Source of the DNA: Plantago elongata
Lineage: Eukaryota; Streptophyta; Magnoliopsida; Lamiales; Plantaginaceae
Length of the DNA stretch: 59,725 bases
Reading direction: 5' to 3'
NCBI GenBank assembly: GCA_036897095.1
Contig: JAYMSP010000299.1
Coordinates: 1 to 59,725, forward strand
Shown here: piece by piece, positions 42,401 through 56,365 of the stretch
Numbering within the stretch: the first letter of the stretch is position 1
How the letters are laid out: each line of letters begins with the position of its first letter
Notes under the pieces: generated by a model
Seen by the model: only the letters and a program-made list of their open reading frames with translations
Databases searched by the model: none
Told to the model about the DNA's origin: nothing
Position numbers and translations under genes: made by a program

Positions 42401-42559
42401 AAAACACAAATTTGTTAGGAACTAATAAATTACACAAATTGTATACTATATCTCTTCTATATCTTAAGTCTAATTAGATTCCTTATACTATACTAACTAC
42501 ATCCTTCTACTACATTAGATTTCTAAATATTATTAAATATAGTTCTTTCTGAGTATGAG

Positions 42560-43398
42560 TAAGTATAACTTCTTTATTAGTACTCTTATCTAGTGTGTTT
42601 GTAACAGTCAGATAGGTTCCTTTAGGACAGCGCATCTATTTTAGACGAAGGATTCCTAGGGATATTTGAGATAACTGCTTAACTATAGCTTATATTAGAT
42701 ATATAGAACTACTACTAGTTCCATATTAAAATACCTAGACCAATAGTAGATTCAAGTAAAAGTTCTACAACCAATTTATATTAGTTCTTCAGTGCCCTAC
42801 AAGATTTATATTTATAAAGAGTTATCTTAGTAAAAAACAATGCTTAGGTATGTAATAAACGTATTGACTTATGTTAGAGCTAAGAAAATTCCATGTTACA
42901 AATATTATTTATAATGTTACAGAATAGTAAGGAAATAGAAGGATCCGTCTTTTCGTTCTTTCTTTTTGGGGAACATCCTTTTTCCAGGACCGGGGCACAA
43001 ATAGAGTCTTAACTATAGTCTTTGCATTTCACTCTCAGTCTTTTTGTGAGGTTTGCTAGTCTAATAGCTTCTTTGGAAAACTATCTACACTGCTGAGACT
43101 AGAGAGTCCTATTTTGCTAAAACTATAATAGGCACATAGTTGGTAACTCCTTATACAGTTCCAGTTCTAACTATTCTCTATTTGATTTCCAGCATCTAGT
43201 AAATTAGTAAATCAGGCGCAGTCCAATCTTCTACTTGAGTACACGTAAAGTTCTATACAGAAACTCTCTAAAAATGTTGAGTGCTTTCCCTTCTAAATGA
43301 CAAAGCAATTCTGTGAAGTCTTTTCCAACTTTCAGGTTGACTTCCTTAGCAAGTCCGTTTTGTGTCTTTGGTGTGTTTACTAAGAAAAAATAAATCTT
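42560..43398 (-). pseudogene. Possible decayed retroelement reading frame, strand uncertain
   Basis: On the minus strand one frame runs down from 43398 with only TAA/TAG stops and K/E/R-rich stretches between them. Near its start it reads TPKTQNGLAKEVN. This faintly resembles the TPxQNGxAExxN segment of Ty1/copia integrases, but with one extra residue, and no zinc finger or DDE motif is visible. A + strand frame over the same DNA has about as few stops, so strand and identity are both insecure. The lack of TGA is expected in RIP-mutated DNA. A decayed mobile-element frame is an inference; the family is a guess. Confidence 0.22.
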
Positions 43399-43400
43399 TC

Positions 43401-44360
43401 AGTATTCTTTCATTATAATATATATATATAGTCTAGGGCGAGTGCTTTGATAAGGATATTAAGGAATGCCTTTTAGCCATGGGTAGAAAGTATAATATAA
43501 TAAAATAGCTTATTAAGAGATATTAGCTAGCATGATCTACCTTTAGGACTATACGTAGGTTTCTTCTTTAACTTCTTTGATTTGGGTTACTTTTTATTTA
43601 CTGTACTAAAAAGGATATCTATATCTAAAGTACTGCTATAAAGAGATTTAGCTGTGCAAGAGAGTCCTTTCTTACTTATTATAGTTCTAAGGTAATCTTA
43701 CTTTGGTTACTAAATTCCTACTAAGTTCTCTTTAAGTTATACCGCGGGTAAGACATACCATATAATACTAAGGAAAACCTGAGTTCTAATCAATCTATCC
43801 TATACAATTTACAGGGTTAAGTTAAGATAGAGACCACCTCTAGACGTTAAAGGAATGTAGAGGTACACCCTAAGTAGTAAGTATATTGGATTAAAGGTAA
43901 GGTAACTTATGTAACATTATTAAGGCAAAAGTGTATTAGGTCTTCCCTCTTAGTCATAGTAGAACTTTAGTACAGACACGGAGCAATTCAGAACTGCCAT
44001 ATTTCATAAACGAGTTTATGAGAGGCTAAAACAAAGTAAAACAGTAATCTTACAGGAATAAAGACAATATAACTAAGCAACTGCTAACCTAGGAGATCTA
44101 GTGCAAGTAATATATATATATTTAATAAAAAAATATAAAGAAAAAAGCCTAACCTACTACTCTACTACATAGTACATGTATACTTTTGGAGTTTCCTTAA
44201 TTATTTACGTAATTATTATTTATTATAAGTATATTTATTAGGATACATTAAGTCATGATTACTTACTATTTGCTATTAGATATGATCAAGAGTAGGGCTT
44301 TAACTTAGCTTTTGGATATAATTTTATCAAATCGTGGTGTTTTCTAGTAAGTGCTACTGA
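43401..44360. repeat. Intermediate RIP-like sequence between two candidate relics
   Basis: It has mixed composition with many TAA/TAG stops in all frames, a short (AT)n run at 43418-43430 and a (TA)n run at 44110-44121. No readable protein fragment was found. It probably belongs to the same decayed element or elements as its neighbours. Confidence 0.35.
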
Positions 44361-45017
44361 AAATTACAATGCGTACTCTAAATTGAAATGGAGTTTACTC
44401 AGGTAGCAAGTATTCTTCCAAAGGGTATTGGTTTACACAAAGAAAACTCAGTAATCTTCATTAACAATATGCTAAGTTGTGGATTGTCATGTTGGAATGT
44501 CTTAACAACAGAAGCACAAATTACAGCGTACATTATTGACATCCAGTAGTCTATCTCTAAGGCTAGAGAAGCTATAATGATTCAGTTCAAGCTCTATGTC
44601 ATAAACCTAAGCTGGAAGGTCTAAATCTATAAACGTCTATGGAGCTTTCTTCATAGAAAGCATAGCCAGTGGCCGCGCCTAACAGAATTCCTGTATAACG
44701 CAAGTACCGATAGTTGCAAAAGACAAGAGCATACATAACGTTCAGAAAATCCACACATGGTAGAATGAAAGTAAATTATCCTTCTTACTAAAAACCATCT
44801 GCCTATGATCCTTGCTCTAATGGAAATCATGCCAGAACCTGAAGAGAAAAGTCAGGTACGCACTAACAGCTTAGTCTGTCTTCCTTTAGAAGAGGCTAGG
44901 GATGCATTTGATGCAGGCCTGTATATTCATCAAGTATTATATAAGTTGACTTAGGTTATAGGCGGTGAGTAACAGTGTTGTAGATGGTCCGGTCTGACGG
45001 ATGAACCGGAGAGCTGA
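44361..45017 (+). pseudogene. RIP-damaged protein-coding relic, unassigned
   Basis: One + frame of 219 codons runs from after a TGA at 44358 to a TGA at 45015-45017. It is broken by seven TAA/TAG codons and one internal TGA. Between stops it is protein-like and mixed in composition, unlike random A+T-rich DNA. It includes LPKGIGLHKENSVIF early on, LTKNHLPMILALMEIMPEPEEKS in two parts in the middle, and PLEEARDAFDAGL from 44883. Most stops fit CAA/CAG or TGG mutated by RIP. The family is not recognised. A Gag- or ORF1-type protein of a retroelement is possible, since transposons are the usual RIP targets, but I see no CCHC knuckle. Confidence 0.45.
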
Positions 45018-48000
45018 GAGAAGAGGTAGGGCTCAGTTCACTTTTTTGTTTTTTTGGAACTATTCTGCATCTAGAGTCTTTAACCTAAGCACTCTTAGTT
45101 CAGCTAAGTAGGTATCCAAAAAAACCAATACATTTACGTGTTCCAATAAATAAGAAGACATAGTACTAATATCTAATACAAAGTAAAGTAATACAAGAGG
45201 AATGCGCTTACATATTTTCTAAGACTATAAGCTAGAATGTATGAACGATTGAAATAGTCAGCCATTTTCTAAAGAACATCATATGCTTATGTTTCATACT
45301 ATAAACTAAAAAACTAAGTCCGCTACTATACAAATGTTTACGTAGATAATTCTTTACCCCTTAATAGTCGAGTTACTAATGTACTCCATATTTCAACAGC
45401 AAAAGAATAGAATTTAGTATTTGCCTGCTGAGAATTTCACGTACCAACCGATCAACCAACAGTCCAGTAAGAAAATAAATTCTATTTTGTATGTGAAAGT
45501 TAGAAGCTAATCTCTTTCTTTTTCGTTGGTGGTCTACGGTGTTTTTGTGATTATTTAATGCCGCTTTCGAAATCTTCATTTGTGGTAATTTCCGAGTATC
45601 TCAGTAAAAATTTAATTCTAAATTCTATATGGAATATCGAAACCGGCATCATAAAGAATTCAAGGTAATTTCTTGTTTTTTACAATTTAGGATTTCCTTG
45701 ATAAGTGACCATAGCTTTCTACAAAAAAGTACGTTTAACTTTATGTACTATGGTCCTCCTATAAATGAGCTCAGCAGCGCTAAGTTGCAGGATATGTGAA
45801 AAAAGCAAGAAATAACTTCAATAATTGTAATTGTATATTAAGAAATCCTAGAAAAAAACCGTCCAATTCTGCGACGTATATAAAAAAGTTTTTAATGAAA
45901 TCTCTCAAAAATAGGTTTTTGGTCGAATTCTTTTCACATTGCACTGACTTAGCACATAAACCAAATGATATTTGCTATGATCTTTTGTTTAGAAGCTAAA
46001 TTTAAGTTGGAAGGGATAGGTGTGTAGGTATTGTGTCTTTTCCTAAGACAGCATTACTAAGATCTTTTCTGCTATTTTGCATTTTATGAATATGGAAGGT
46101 ATATTGGTTATCTAAGTCAAAAAAGTGTGTACTCTCTTGGTTGTATATAATATTACAACATTTCTAAAAGAATACCTGTTAGTTACAACACATATCAACA
46201 ATAGTATTCTCTCAAGTCATCTCTCACTTATCACACCGTATACGACAAAATATAGTATTACTATAACACGTTTCCATATCATGCAAGACATTTATTTGTG
46301 TACTAGGAATGATTCATTTTTTATCACAACCAGAAATGACTACACTTAGTTTTTCTTCAACTTGACTTCGCTCTTTTATTCCTCATCTACTCCACTTATC
46401 GAGCCGGCTTTGGCTTCTCCACTCTATAAGTATAAAGAACGCGCCTGTTACCTTCTCTTGTAATCGCATTTCTTCTTTATATTTACTACAAAGCTTTGAT
46501 GTTTGTTAAAAATCCAAAAAAGGGGAGTGACTTCCTTTATCTTATATCCCGGTAAAGTATATGCTCCCCCAAGGAGACTAGGATCTTATTAATAATAGAA
46601 GAAACATTAACGCATTGCTTTATTACAACAAGTTTTTCGATGGATTAGTCGTCTTTTTCCATTCTATTAGAAAATAGGGATACAACAGCCTTCTATTCTA
46701 TAAAATGTTGAGCTGTATTATTTGCGCGTGTAATATAGTGTATTCACAGAACGAGACCTAGTTACTTAGAGCCTCCTAAAAGCAACCTCTTTCCAGGCAT
46801 TTCGCTTCTATAATATTATAATATACGGATAATATAGAAAAGTAAAGGATTTCTTTTAGAGAAACGTACAAATAGATTTGATTTTATTCCTCTTTTTCAA
46901 GAAGAGTTGTGTACCAAAACAAAAAGGTTGGTCTTAGCCAAACTAATTTTCAACTTTTTGCATGCACTGTACCTTTTATTTTATTAGGATCTGGAATTTA
47001 GCTACTACATTTTCAACTAAAAACGTTTTTATAGAAAAATAAGAGGCAGATTAATATTTCGCTTTATATTGTTATCGAAGCAAAGAAGCTTGAAAAATTG
47101 TATTGGCATAGAACATACCATACATACTTCCGAAAAGTAAAGGACAAATACGCGCCATTCTTTTCGTGTGTGGCCAAAGCTACCGGTTAATCTTATATAA
47201 CTTTGATTATTTCTACATGCTTTTTCTCTCTTATTAGATTTAATCGGACCAAAACGAGTCATTATTCTCGTTTCGGTGCTATTTAGGAACTTTTCTTCTA
47301 GTCACTCTTGTTAACTTGTTCCAACTTTCTTCTAAATTTTATGCTTACATCATATACATAAGGACAAAAAGGGATCAACCATAATTTTTATTTCAAGACT
47401 TGGAGTCATTGATATAGCACAGTAAGCAAAACAAAATCGTAGTTTCATAATAATACAAATAAATTTTCATTAGAGTCATATGCATATCCTTACATTGTAT
47501 CCAAAACAATATCTGTTGGTGCGTATTTATTGGTGTATAGGGCAGGCATTTGGTAGATCATTTACCCGACAATCGTCCCAGATCTCTTTATTTATGAAAC
47601 AAGGATATATTCTTCTGCATGAATAGACTACATCTTATATGTAAAAGTTTTCCTTATGAAAGAGTGTACTTTTGGGTTTTATATTTGGTTGGATTGGACA
47701 AAAAATGTGCGCTGCTTTTTAGTATTTTATTGAGTAATCATAAAAAATAAACGGTTTGATGCACCTGTGCGGTGGACACTTTCGGGTTTTGATTTTGAAT
47801 TACCCTCGATACGAAATCCTTAGTGATATCTAAGATTTGATAGACTCAAATTTTTGAGGCACTTAACCTTTTAAATATTTTAATACGTCCTAGAACGAGT
47901 CTATTTTGATTTGAAAGAAAGGGTTACCCCCTCATTATCGTTGCAAATTTACTGCCTATGTTTATGTGCTACCCATACTACATTTCACGCTAGTACTTAC

Positions 48001-48060
48001 TTTTTTTAATTCTTTTAAATTGGCTTAGGACTAGGTAGACGTATTCTGTTTACCCAAATC
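45018..48060. other. Gene-free A+T-rich block (type B, fourth)
   Basis: CA/TG content is normal and there are no frames over about 77 codons. Those at 45376-45579 minus, 45796-45999 plus, 46125-46349 plus and 47029-47262 minus show no domain and no obvious splice partner. The first 100 bases after the relic contain a G+C-richer stretch (about 44960-45040), possibly its 3' untranslated or terminal sequence. Confidence 0.4.
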
Positions 48061-51000
48061 TTTTATGAGGATCTCTATCTATTAGTTATTAAATCAGTAT
48101 AAGGAGTTATCTATTAAAGATGAATTAGGAAGTACTAAGGCAAGGATGATTACTCTAACTAGGTATCTAATAATCCCTAGAAAGTCTTGCTGCTCTTTCA
48201 GTTTTTTACTACGCGGGGCATATACTCTTCTATTTCTAAGAGTTAAGTCTTTATATGATACGTCTACCAAAGGATAACTTTTTGTAGTGCTTGTAATAGA
48301 TGTATTGTATATTAATTCTTTCTATATTTACAAGGATTGCTTACTTAGTAGGTATAATTAGAATCTATCCTCGCAATCAACGATTATAATTCATAAGAAA
48401 AATAAAGGTGGTTTATTTGTCGGTAACTGGATCGTTACCCATCATTTCCTGCAGTTTATATTTAGTACAGTAATAGAGAAGCAAATTTTTTTGTATAGGC
48501 TTATGAAACTTTAAATAAATTTCTGTGAAAGGATTTATTAATAACGTTGCATTATAGATAGTTTTTACGTAAGTCTTATAATAATAAAGGTGTACTTATC
48601 CTTTTTTATTACTTTTAAGCACCCTTTAGTAAAGCTACTAGTAAAATAGTGCCATCTTCTAATGAAAGTCTCTTTAAACATGTAAATACTATGGTAAACA
48701 AGACGACACATAAACATAGGATACTTTAGAAAAGGTTAGAAAGAGTTCATTCTAATACATAAAGACTAAATCTTATATCTAGTGCTTAAAAATATCGCCG
48801 TAGGATAGAGCTTAATAGTACACAGTACTTTATTATGGCGTCTCTCTTTCCTTCTACAATGTATTTGCCTAGCGTATCTTAAAGGAGTATTTAAAACTAT
48901 GAGCACTATTAACTTACAGTATAAGTAAAGGCTAATCTCTCTTCTCTTCTAGTAACAGATATAAATAGAATCAAGTAACTTGCACAATTATTATTAAATA
49001 AATGCATGGGATAATACAAAATACCTCTATTAGGTACTTCCTTAAAATAGTTTATAAGAGGAGCAATACTTTTTCCTTTATATATTTTACAAATAGACGT
49101 GATGTTCTTACTTAATAATAGTGTTTCTGGTCTTATTTATAAATGATAGAGTAATATTTTATCCTTCCCTTTAGCTATAAGCTTAAAATATATGTTACCC
49201 TAGGAGCAAGGAAAACTCCCTATACTTTAGCTTTATAGTAGAAGGTATACCCTTTTCATACAAATAATTAAGAGTAACTCCCTTTTCACTGCAGATTCCG
49301 CAAAAGTATAGTACCCTCATGCATAAAGAAAGCATATACCTAGAAGTCTCTTACATAAATTATAATAAATATTTAGTTTTCCCTCTTTATAAATGTGGTA
49401 GTAAGGTTATACTCTAAAGCTATTAGGAAAGGTATACGTGACTAACTTATTAAGCCTTTTAATTAGTAAGGGTGTATCCTTTTTAGGCCTACTACACTAA
49501 ATTATTTTGTAAAAGGCAGTTTCTATATTTTATAGCTACATAATTTGACTCTCTTAGAGAGTTTACTAGGAGGAAGTTACCTTATTCTCCCTTTAGAATA
49601 ATAAAAATCCATAAGAGTTCCATATGTTTATCTTTAAGGCCTTAAATTATGTAAGTAAACTAGGAGATCCTCCTTCTATAAAATATAGTATAAATAGAGA
49701 TGACTAAGAACCCTCTAAAATGACACTTCTTATTCAATAAGAGATTCTGTAAAATAAGATTCAATTATTTTAATATTTTAAAAAAATTCTCCTTACATAA
49801 GCTTATCACTAGAATTGCCTCTAGTACTTCTTAGAAATTATACGCTTTATAGAAAGAGAGTGCTTTACTTTTCCTATACAAAGTGACCCTTATATAGGAT
49901 GCGCTATTTTCAGCCTTCCTGAGTAATCTTATAGTAAAATACTTTCTAAAAAACTCATGGAAAAGAGTACCTTCCTACCCTTAATATTAAAATACCCTGT
50001 AATTTACGAAAGATATCTAAAAACTATTCTTTATATAGTTTCATATAGTGAAAACCTTCAATAACAAACTTTACTTTATAGGAATTGTGCCATTAGTGTT
50101 ACTAACTTATGTTCTTATTAAGCAAGATATAGTTATATATTTAAGGCATACTAAGAGCAAGTAAAGAGTACTATTACTTTGTATAATATTAGAACCATAA
50201 ATACTTGAATTACTATAGTAGAGTACTCCCTTTAGAGATATATTATCCTTCATTTCTTAAGAGACTTATACTAGACTAGAGTTATTTACCTAAAAAGAGA
50301 GTTCTTAACTTATTTATAATATTATTTATAAAGAGTACTTAAGTTTTGCCTGATGCATGAAGGAGATAATAGAGTAAAGGTGTTGTCTTAGTCTATCTTT
50401 AAGAACTAGCAAGCTATTATTAAATTATAAACTTACATATTTCTCTACACATCTCTTGTCTTATAATGAATAACCTTATGCATTTATCTATACTCTTGTT
50501 TGCCGTGTTATTTTATATTAAGCAATAGTATAAAATTAATACTTCATTTCTCGCACAATTATTTAGAGCACTAAATATAGATAGACCCTTAAAGTATCAA
50601 TCTAAAATGACTTATATCACGTTAAAATATTTTACGTGGAGAGATGCTTAACATTTATAAACTAACATTCGTATGTATATAAAGAAAAAGAAGGCGAGTT
50701 CTTTCTCTTAGCCCTCTAACTAATCATTAATAAATGGTTAAATTTTAGGGTGCTAGTAGTATAAAATCCTCTTATATATAATATAGATACGCGTGTATAC
50801 TTAGTGTATGCATACAAAGAGACATTAGAACTTGTTAGACCTTTCTTCTTCTATCTTGTATTAGTGTAAGCTCTAGATAATAAAGGTTTAGGTACACTAG
50901 TTTATATGAGTAAACACCCTTCTTTCCTTTAGACAAATATTTATGCTTAGAGCTACTAGAGATTGGATAAATACTCTGTTTATAAGGGCAGGAAGAAAAA

Positions 51001-51190
51001 AGTTCTTACTCAATCTCCCCTTTCTTAAGCTATAAAATAAGGGCTACTATTACTTAATAAGTCTTTATATTAATATACTCTAATTAGAGAAGAGAGTGCC
51101 TTAACTACTTAAGTGCAAATACCCTTTATGATGTTAAGTGAGTACTACTATAATAGTGCATTCTTTAGTAATTAATGTATATTTATTTCT
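48061..51190. repeat. RIP-like TA-saturated block (type A, fourth)
   Basis: The type A vocabulary is strong from about 48800 onward and mixed in the first 700 bases. gagtactccc at 50221-50230 and gagtactta near 50333 are typical words. No frame survives. The right edge near 51190 is marked by ccagtcgttccttgtaagg. Confidence 0.55.
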
Positions 51191-52330
51191 TCTGTTACCA
51201 GTCGTTCCTTGTAAGGTGAATCCGTTTTCCCCCTTCTATTTGAAGAACAGAGTACCCTTTTATTTGTTAGGTAGGATTCACTCGACTTAATAGAATATAT
51301 TACAAACTTTTCGCCCTATATGCTATATGGACAACCAAAGGTGCTGGGAAAGAAATAAAGAAAAGGACTTATTCTGACATATATTAAAAATAGTATATAA
51401 AATAAATAGTTTTATAAGATATGATGAGAGAACAGAACAAGTAGGAGTCTGCAGTATTTGTATTCGCGTTGTTGGCATAGTAGGTGTTCGCAGGTTCTTC
51501 CTATTTTTCAGAACCAATAAAAAATAACAATAAACTAGTAATAAATATATTCGGTGTAATTAACTTGGTGCAACGATCTGAACTAGCCTACATATACTAA
51601 TAGAACTATAGCCTAATATTAAGAGCCTAATATAATATTAAGGCAGCACCTAAATAATACTATAAACAAGTTATAGAAGTAGGTATTTCCGAGTAGACAA
51701 AAGAAATTATGCAGTCTGTAGAAGACGGATAGAGGTAGAGACAAATATATAATGCACACGCCCTAAGCAGCTCTTGTACTTTATGCCTGACTTCAAAAAC
51801 TAACGTGGAGTAATTGGATGGATTTGGATGCTTCCTTTTTGACTCTTTGTTTACGAAAACTATTTCCGTGTTCTTTATGGTCTACCCGAGTCTTTACTAA
51901 GAAATTCTTCCGCGCTGCCTATATTTCTCATACAAGGAATTCTTTGACCAAATATATTTTTTTTGATCCAGTTTTCATAAATTTATAATAGTAAGTATGA
52001 TTCTTATTTGCTTTATTATATTAGTCTAGAAATTATATACTCGATCCGCTGTCTTCTGTTTCTGGGAAACTCAATCACTCCTTTTATCTATATGATTCAT
52101 GTAAGTAAAATAAGAAAGCACTTTTGACCTTTCTTAGCCGCGAGTTTTGTTAGTTCCTCCTAGCCTAGAGTAAAATCCAGAAGCTTTTATACTTTCTTCT
52201 TTACTCTTCTTTAATTACACACACTTTTTTGAATTTCATATTCCATCATGTATTTCATCTATTTTAGGTGCTTCGCCGTCTTTACTTTTTATATTTTTAG
52301 GGGCATCCTCCCTCATGGTTTATTATTCTA
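51191..52330. other. Gene-free A+T-rich block (type B, fifth)
   Basis: A short island of ordinary composition between two type A blocks. The 64-codon frame at 51323-51517 minus has no motif. Nothing else is visible apart from the inverted repeat listed separately. Confidence 0.4.
51611..51644. repeat. Compound direct and inverted repeat
   Basis: gcctaatatt (51611-51620) and gcctaatata (51625-51634) form a direct repeat. The first also pairs with taatattaaggc (51633-51644) apart from one extra base, giving a small hairpin. No gene context suggests a function. Confidence 0.6.
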
Positions 52331-55300
52331 TTAAATAAAGTAGAGTAAATAATGGAATAGTACTAGCTCTCTTTTCTATAGGTAGAAAGTGCACCTTAAT
52401 ATTCTAGTATAATTATATAGTAAACCCCTCTAGAATGCTATAATTTGTAAAGAAATCCTTCAGTTGAATAATTCGCGTAGGAGAGTATAGTATATTAAGT
52501 AAAGAATGTATACTCCCTTATCTAGTTATAGATTCTGAAAAGAAGAGGTAAGAGACTGCTCTTTAGTATATAAAATTTTCTAGTAAAGCCTTAATTATAG
52601 AAGAGTTATATGGAATAAAGTATACTTTTACTAAGCCCCTTATCTAGTCTTTATAATAGTTTCTAATAGACATAATAGAGCAAGGGTAAACTATCTTTGT
52701 ACCTAATAAAGTAGTAGGATAGGTCCTTTAACCCAATTACTTTAGTGAAGGGCAGAAAGGTAACTCAAGCTCATTATACACTAGGAGAAATTATAAATAT
52801 AAGATTACTTAATAATTATGGCTTATAGTACTTAGGGAAGAGGAGTAGTACTCTACACTTAAGTAAATATTAGAAAGAAAAAAGAAAGCTTTTTAGTATA
52901 CTTAGTGTACTCCATAAACAGGGAGAAGTTTAGAGTTATTCCTTTAAATAAAAATAAATCGTAGCTTTACATAGTTATTATAGAAGGAACCCTTGCCATA
53001 GTACTTTACTTTAAAGTCTAGTATAAAAATTATTTATAAGGTTCTAACGTACTTATATCACAGTTATTTGATAAAAAGGAGAGGTAATTTCTATATTTAT
53101 CTTATACCTCTTAAATAAAGTGCGGAGGACCTAGTATTCTTATTGCTTAGTAAAATCGTAAGTATTCTATATATATATATATAGAACGTAAGAAAGAAGA
53201 CCCCTTATTCTTAAAAATATAAAAAGTTAATTCTTAATTAGATGCACCACCTACAAATATTTTAAAAGCATTCTATAAACCATAAAGTTCCGTATAATAA
53301 AGTCTCATATATAAATGTACTGATAAAGGGTGTGTTTGCCTAGAATAACTTAAAAGCATTAAATGTAGGGACAGCCTCTTAATCAAATCTATGCAATAAC
53401 TTATACATTTATTAAGTAAATATAAGAAAGCTCTATCATATAGTTATATATTTGTAGACATAAGTATTTTCAAGACTAATTTTTATAGGTAAGTATAGGG
53501 AAGAACGTGTACTCTATAGTTCTAGCCTAGAGCGTTCCCTTCTTTATAGTGCTATACCTTTAATAATAAAGAAATAACTTAGAGTACATAGTTAGGAAAT
53601 AAGCCCCTCCGTTGTTTTTATAATTAAGGCTTAAAGGGCGCACTTTTCTATTACTACTTCGTTATAATTAAGCTACTAGTAGCAGCATATAGGTACTTTA
53701 ATATAGATAGAGACTTATTCTTACCCTTTCTTAAATGCTAATAAAAGTATACTTTTACTAAGTAAAACTAGAGAGAGTACCTTTTTGCAACAAATAATTG
53801 AGACTTGTTAAGTTATATTATCCTTAATTATTATATCTTTACTAGCTTACGTCCTTAGGAGAGGTATAATTCATTTTTATATAGTAAATTTTATTCTATA
53901 GTAAAGATAACTCTTAAATACTCAATTTTCTTGTATAATTTAGACTTGCATAAAATTTAGAGCATGCATAGAGTATTCCTAGTACATCTTTTTAAATATA
54001 GTTTATATAATAGTTACTCGCTAGATTGCCCCTAATTATCTCGTATAATTAGAGAAAGACTTATGCCCTTATCATATCATTACACATATAAATAAAGAAA
54101 AGTAGGGTAACCCCATATATAGGATTATAGGGAAACTACTTTTCTTAAGTGTAACATACATATATTTATATCTTAAGGAGTACTGCAGTGACTTGTTATC
54201 ATTAAATAGTAGGGCATTCTTTATTATCTATAGTATTAAAAAATGTATCCCTTTCTTCCTTAAAGAAATTTAGGTATCAATTAGGTATAAAAGGTTATCT
54301 CTCCTTTGTAACGAACGTAATAAAAATAATACGCAAGTCACTTCTTCTTGATCTGTAAGTAACTCTAAGCTAGGTATACTCTAAAAAAGTATAGTTATAG
54401 TATGTAGCAAGGCTTAGATAAGAAATTATATGACGAAAGGGAAGGCACTCTTAAAGTACTCGTATTTATATAGAAGAGACTACATGTGTACCCACTTTAT
54501 GAGATAGCTACTTAAGGCTTATACTAGAATAAAGAGTTATTACCAAGCAAGCGGACTTTTTTTATTAAAGACTATTTATTAAAGGGAGAGTTATTTTTCA
54601 CTTCTTATTTATACAATAAAATTTTTAATTCTATTAGGATTTATTAAAATGCCCCTTTCTTAACTAAGAGTATGCGTAAAATAAGTGGTATCTTTCCTAT
54701 CCCTTGTGCTCTTTAAGGTATAAAAGTATACATAAATAAAATTTTTTATATAAGTTTCCTTAGTATAATATACTATATATAGTAAAAGGTAAAGGGGAAG
54801 CATATCCATATTTAAAGATAATAAAAGGCTCTCTTTGCTCTTAAGATACTCAAGTCTAAATTAAATCTATAACTAAAGGGATATGATACACTCTCTTACA
54901 CTAGCTCCCTTAAGAGATGTAATAATTAAAGAAATGCCCCTCCTATCTTAGGTAAAATATAACTCCTAAGATTAGTATATCTTCTTACTAACTTTAATCT
55001 TTTCTTGCACCACTTTTGCTATATAGAAAGAGCATTCTATCTTAGACTAATAGGTTTTATTTATTAATTATTATAAATACTATGTAGGACAATTAGACTT
55101 AGATGCGCGAATATTCCTAAACCTTACTATATGTAAGAATATTAGAAGTACTGGAGATTAACTTTCTAGAAGTGAGAATTCCTTAGTACTTTACCCTATA
55201 CTTAACCTAAGAAAAAAGAGTTTACTATAAATATATTAATTACACTTAGAAATTTTAGTATCAAATTTAAAAGTAAAGAGAGCTTTCTATTTATACCACA

Positions 55301-56365
55301 GTAATAATACCCTTGCCATTTTAAGAGTTTGCTTTATATTATGAAGAGTAACTATACCTAATGCTAGAATTAAATAGTTAAGGTTTAATGAGTAGTACTA
55401 AATTATCCGCAATATAAAAAGAGTTTCTATCTTATCTAAGGAATATATTTGTGTAAATACTATAGTAAGCAACTAGCCAACGCAATTGTTTAGGGTATAA
55501 GTACTTATCCTTCCCTTCTTACTTAATATCCAATACAAGCAATAAATATAGATACAAATTTTCTAAACAACTCTATTCGACAAGTGTTTTATTTTAATAA
55601 AAAAGAACTTTAAAAGTCTAGTAAATATTTCTAATAAATACGCTTTTCTAGTTGGTCAATGAATATGGACTATATATAAAGTATTTTATAATTTATGTAT
55701 TCCCTGCTTTAGACATTTTATTAAGTAAAGTGCATAGTATGTTACTTAAATAAGTGTAAATTATTAAGTAAATACCTGTGATAAGTCTTAATCTTTTTAA
55801 AAAGTATAGTAAAGTAATAGGCTCCCGAAGCTATCTTAGGTGTAGGTCAATCTTTACTAAAAGTCTTTAACTACGCGACTATTAGATTATAATCACAAGG
55901 TATCCACGTGCGCGGTATATAATTGTAGGTAATTAGAGGGCAAGCTATCTCTTCTTTATTATAAAATTATAAAAGGGTATAATATACATAAGAGACACCC
56001 TCTATCTATAAGATATTCTTTATTAAATATGTTATAAAGATACTTCCCTAGTAATTTAACTATATATAAAATATATCGTATACCTTCTTTCCTAGTGCTT
56101 TAGTATAATTAGCTCTTTATAGAATGAGTACTCTTTTTTAGTATCTATAGGACTTTTTATTAATTAAGTTAAGAGAAGAAAAGACTCTTACCCTTTCAAT
56201 TGCGCTAAGATATAAGATTATACATTTCATGCATTTTTATAAGTTAAGCCTCTATTATAATATAAACCTTATCTAGCAAAAAGTTAGTTAGAGTACATAT
56301 TACATAGCATAATTATAAGATGCACTAGGTAATAGCTCTCTAAAGATACAGTTCTCTAAGTAAAA
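52331..56365. repeat. RIP-like TA-saturated block (type A, fifth)
   Basis: The same words and CA/TG scarcity as the other type A blocks. Purine-core-pyrimidine dyads are visible around 53200, 53370, 53428, 53505, 53600, 53637 and 53773, at irregular spacing. No reading frame survives. The block stops at a sudden G+C-rich word at 56368. Confidence 0.6.
53168..53183. repeat. (TA)8 microsatellite
   Basis: Perfect TA run of 16 bases in a type A block. Confidence 0.85.

Noticed and set aside
41897-43398. 500-codon frame without TGA as proof of an ancient gene
   Set aside because: RIP itself converts TGA to TAA, so absence of TGA is expected in such DNA and cannot stand alone as evidence.
44976-45060. 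Possible LTR start (tgttgtagatgg...)
   Set aside because: No second copy, no matching CA end and no target-site duplication found by eye. It also overlaps the end of the relic frame.
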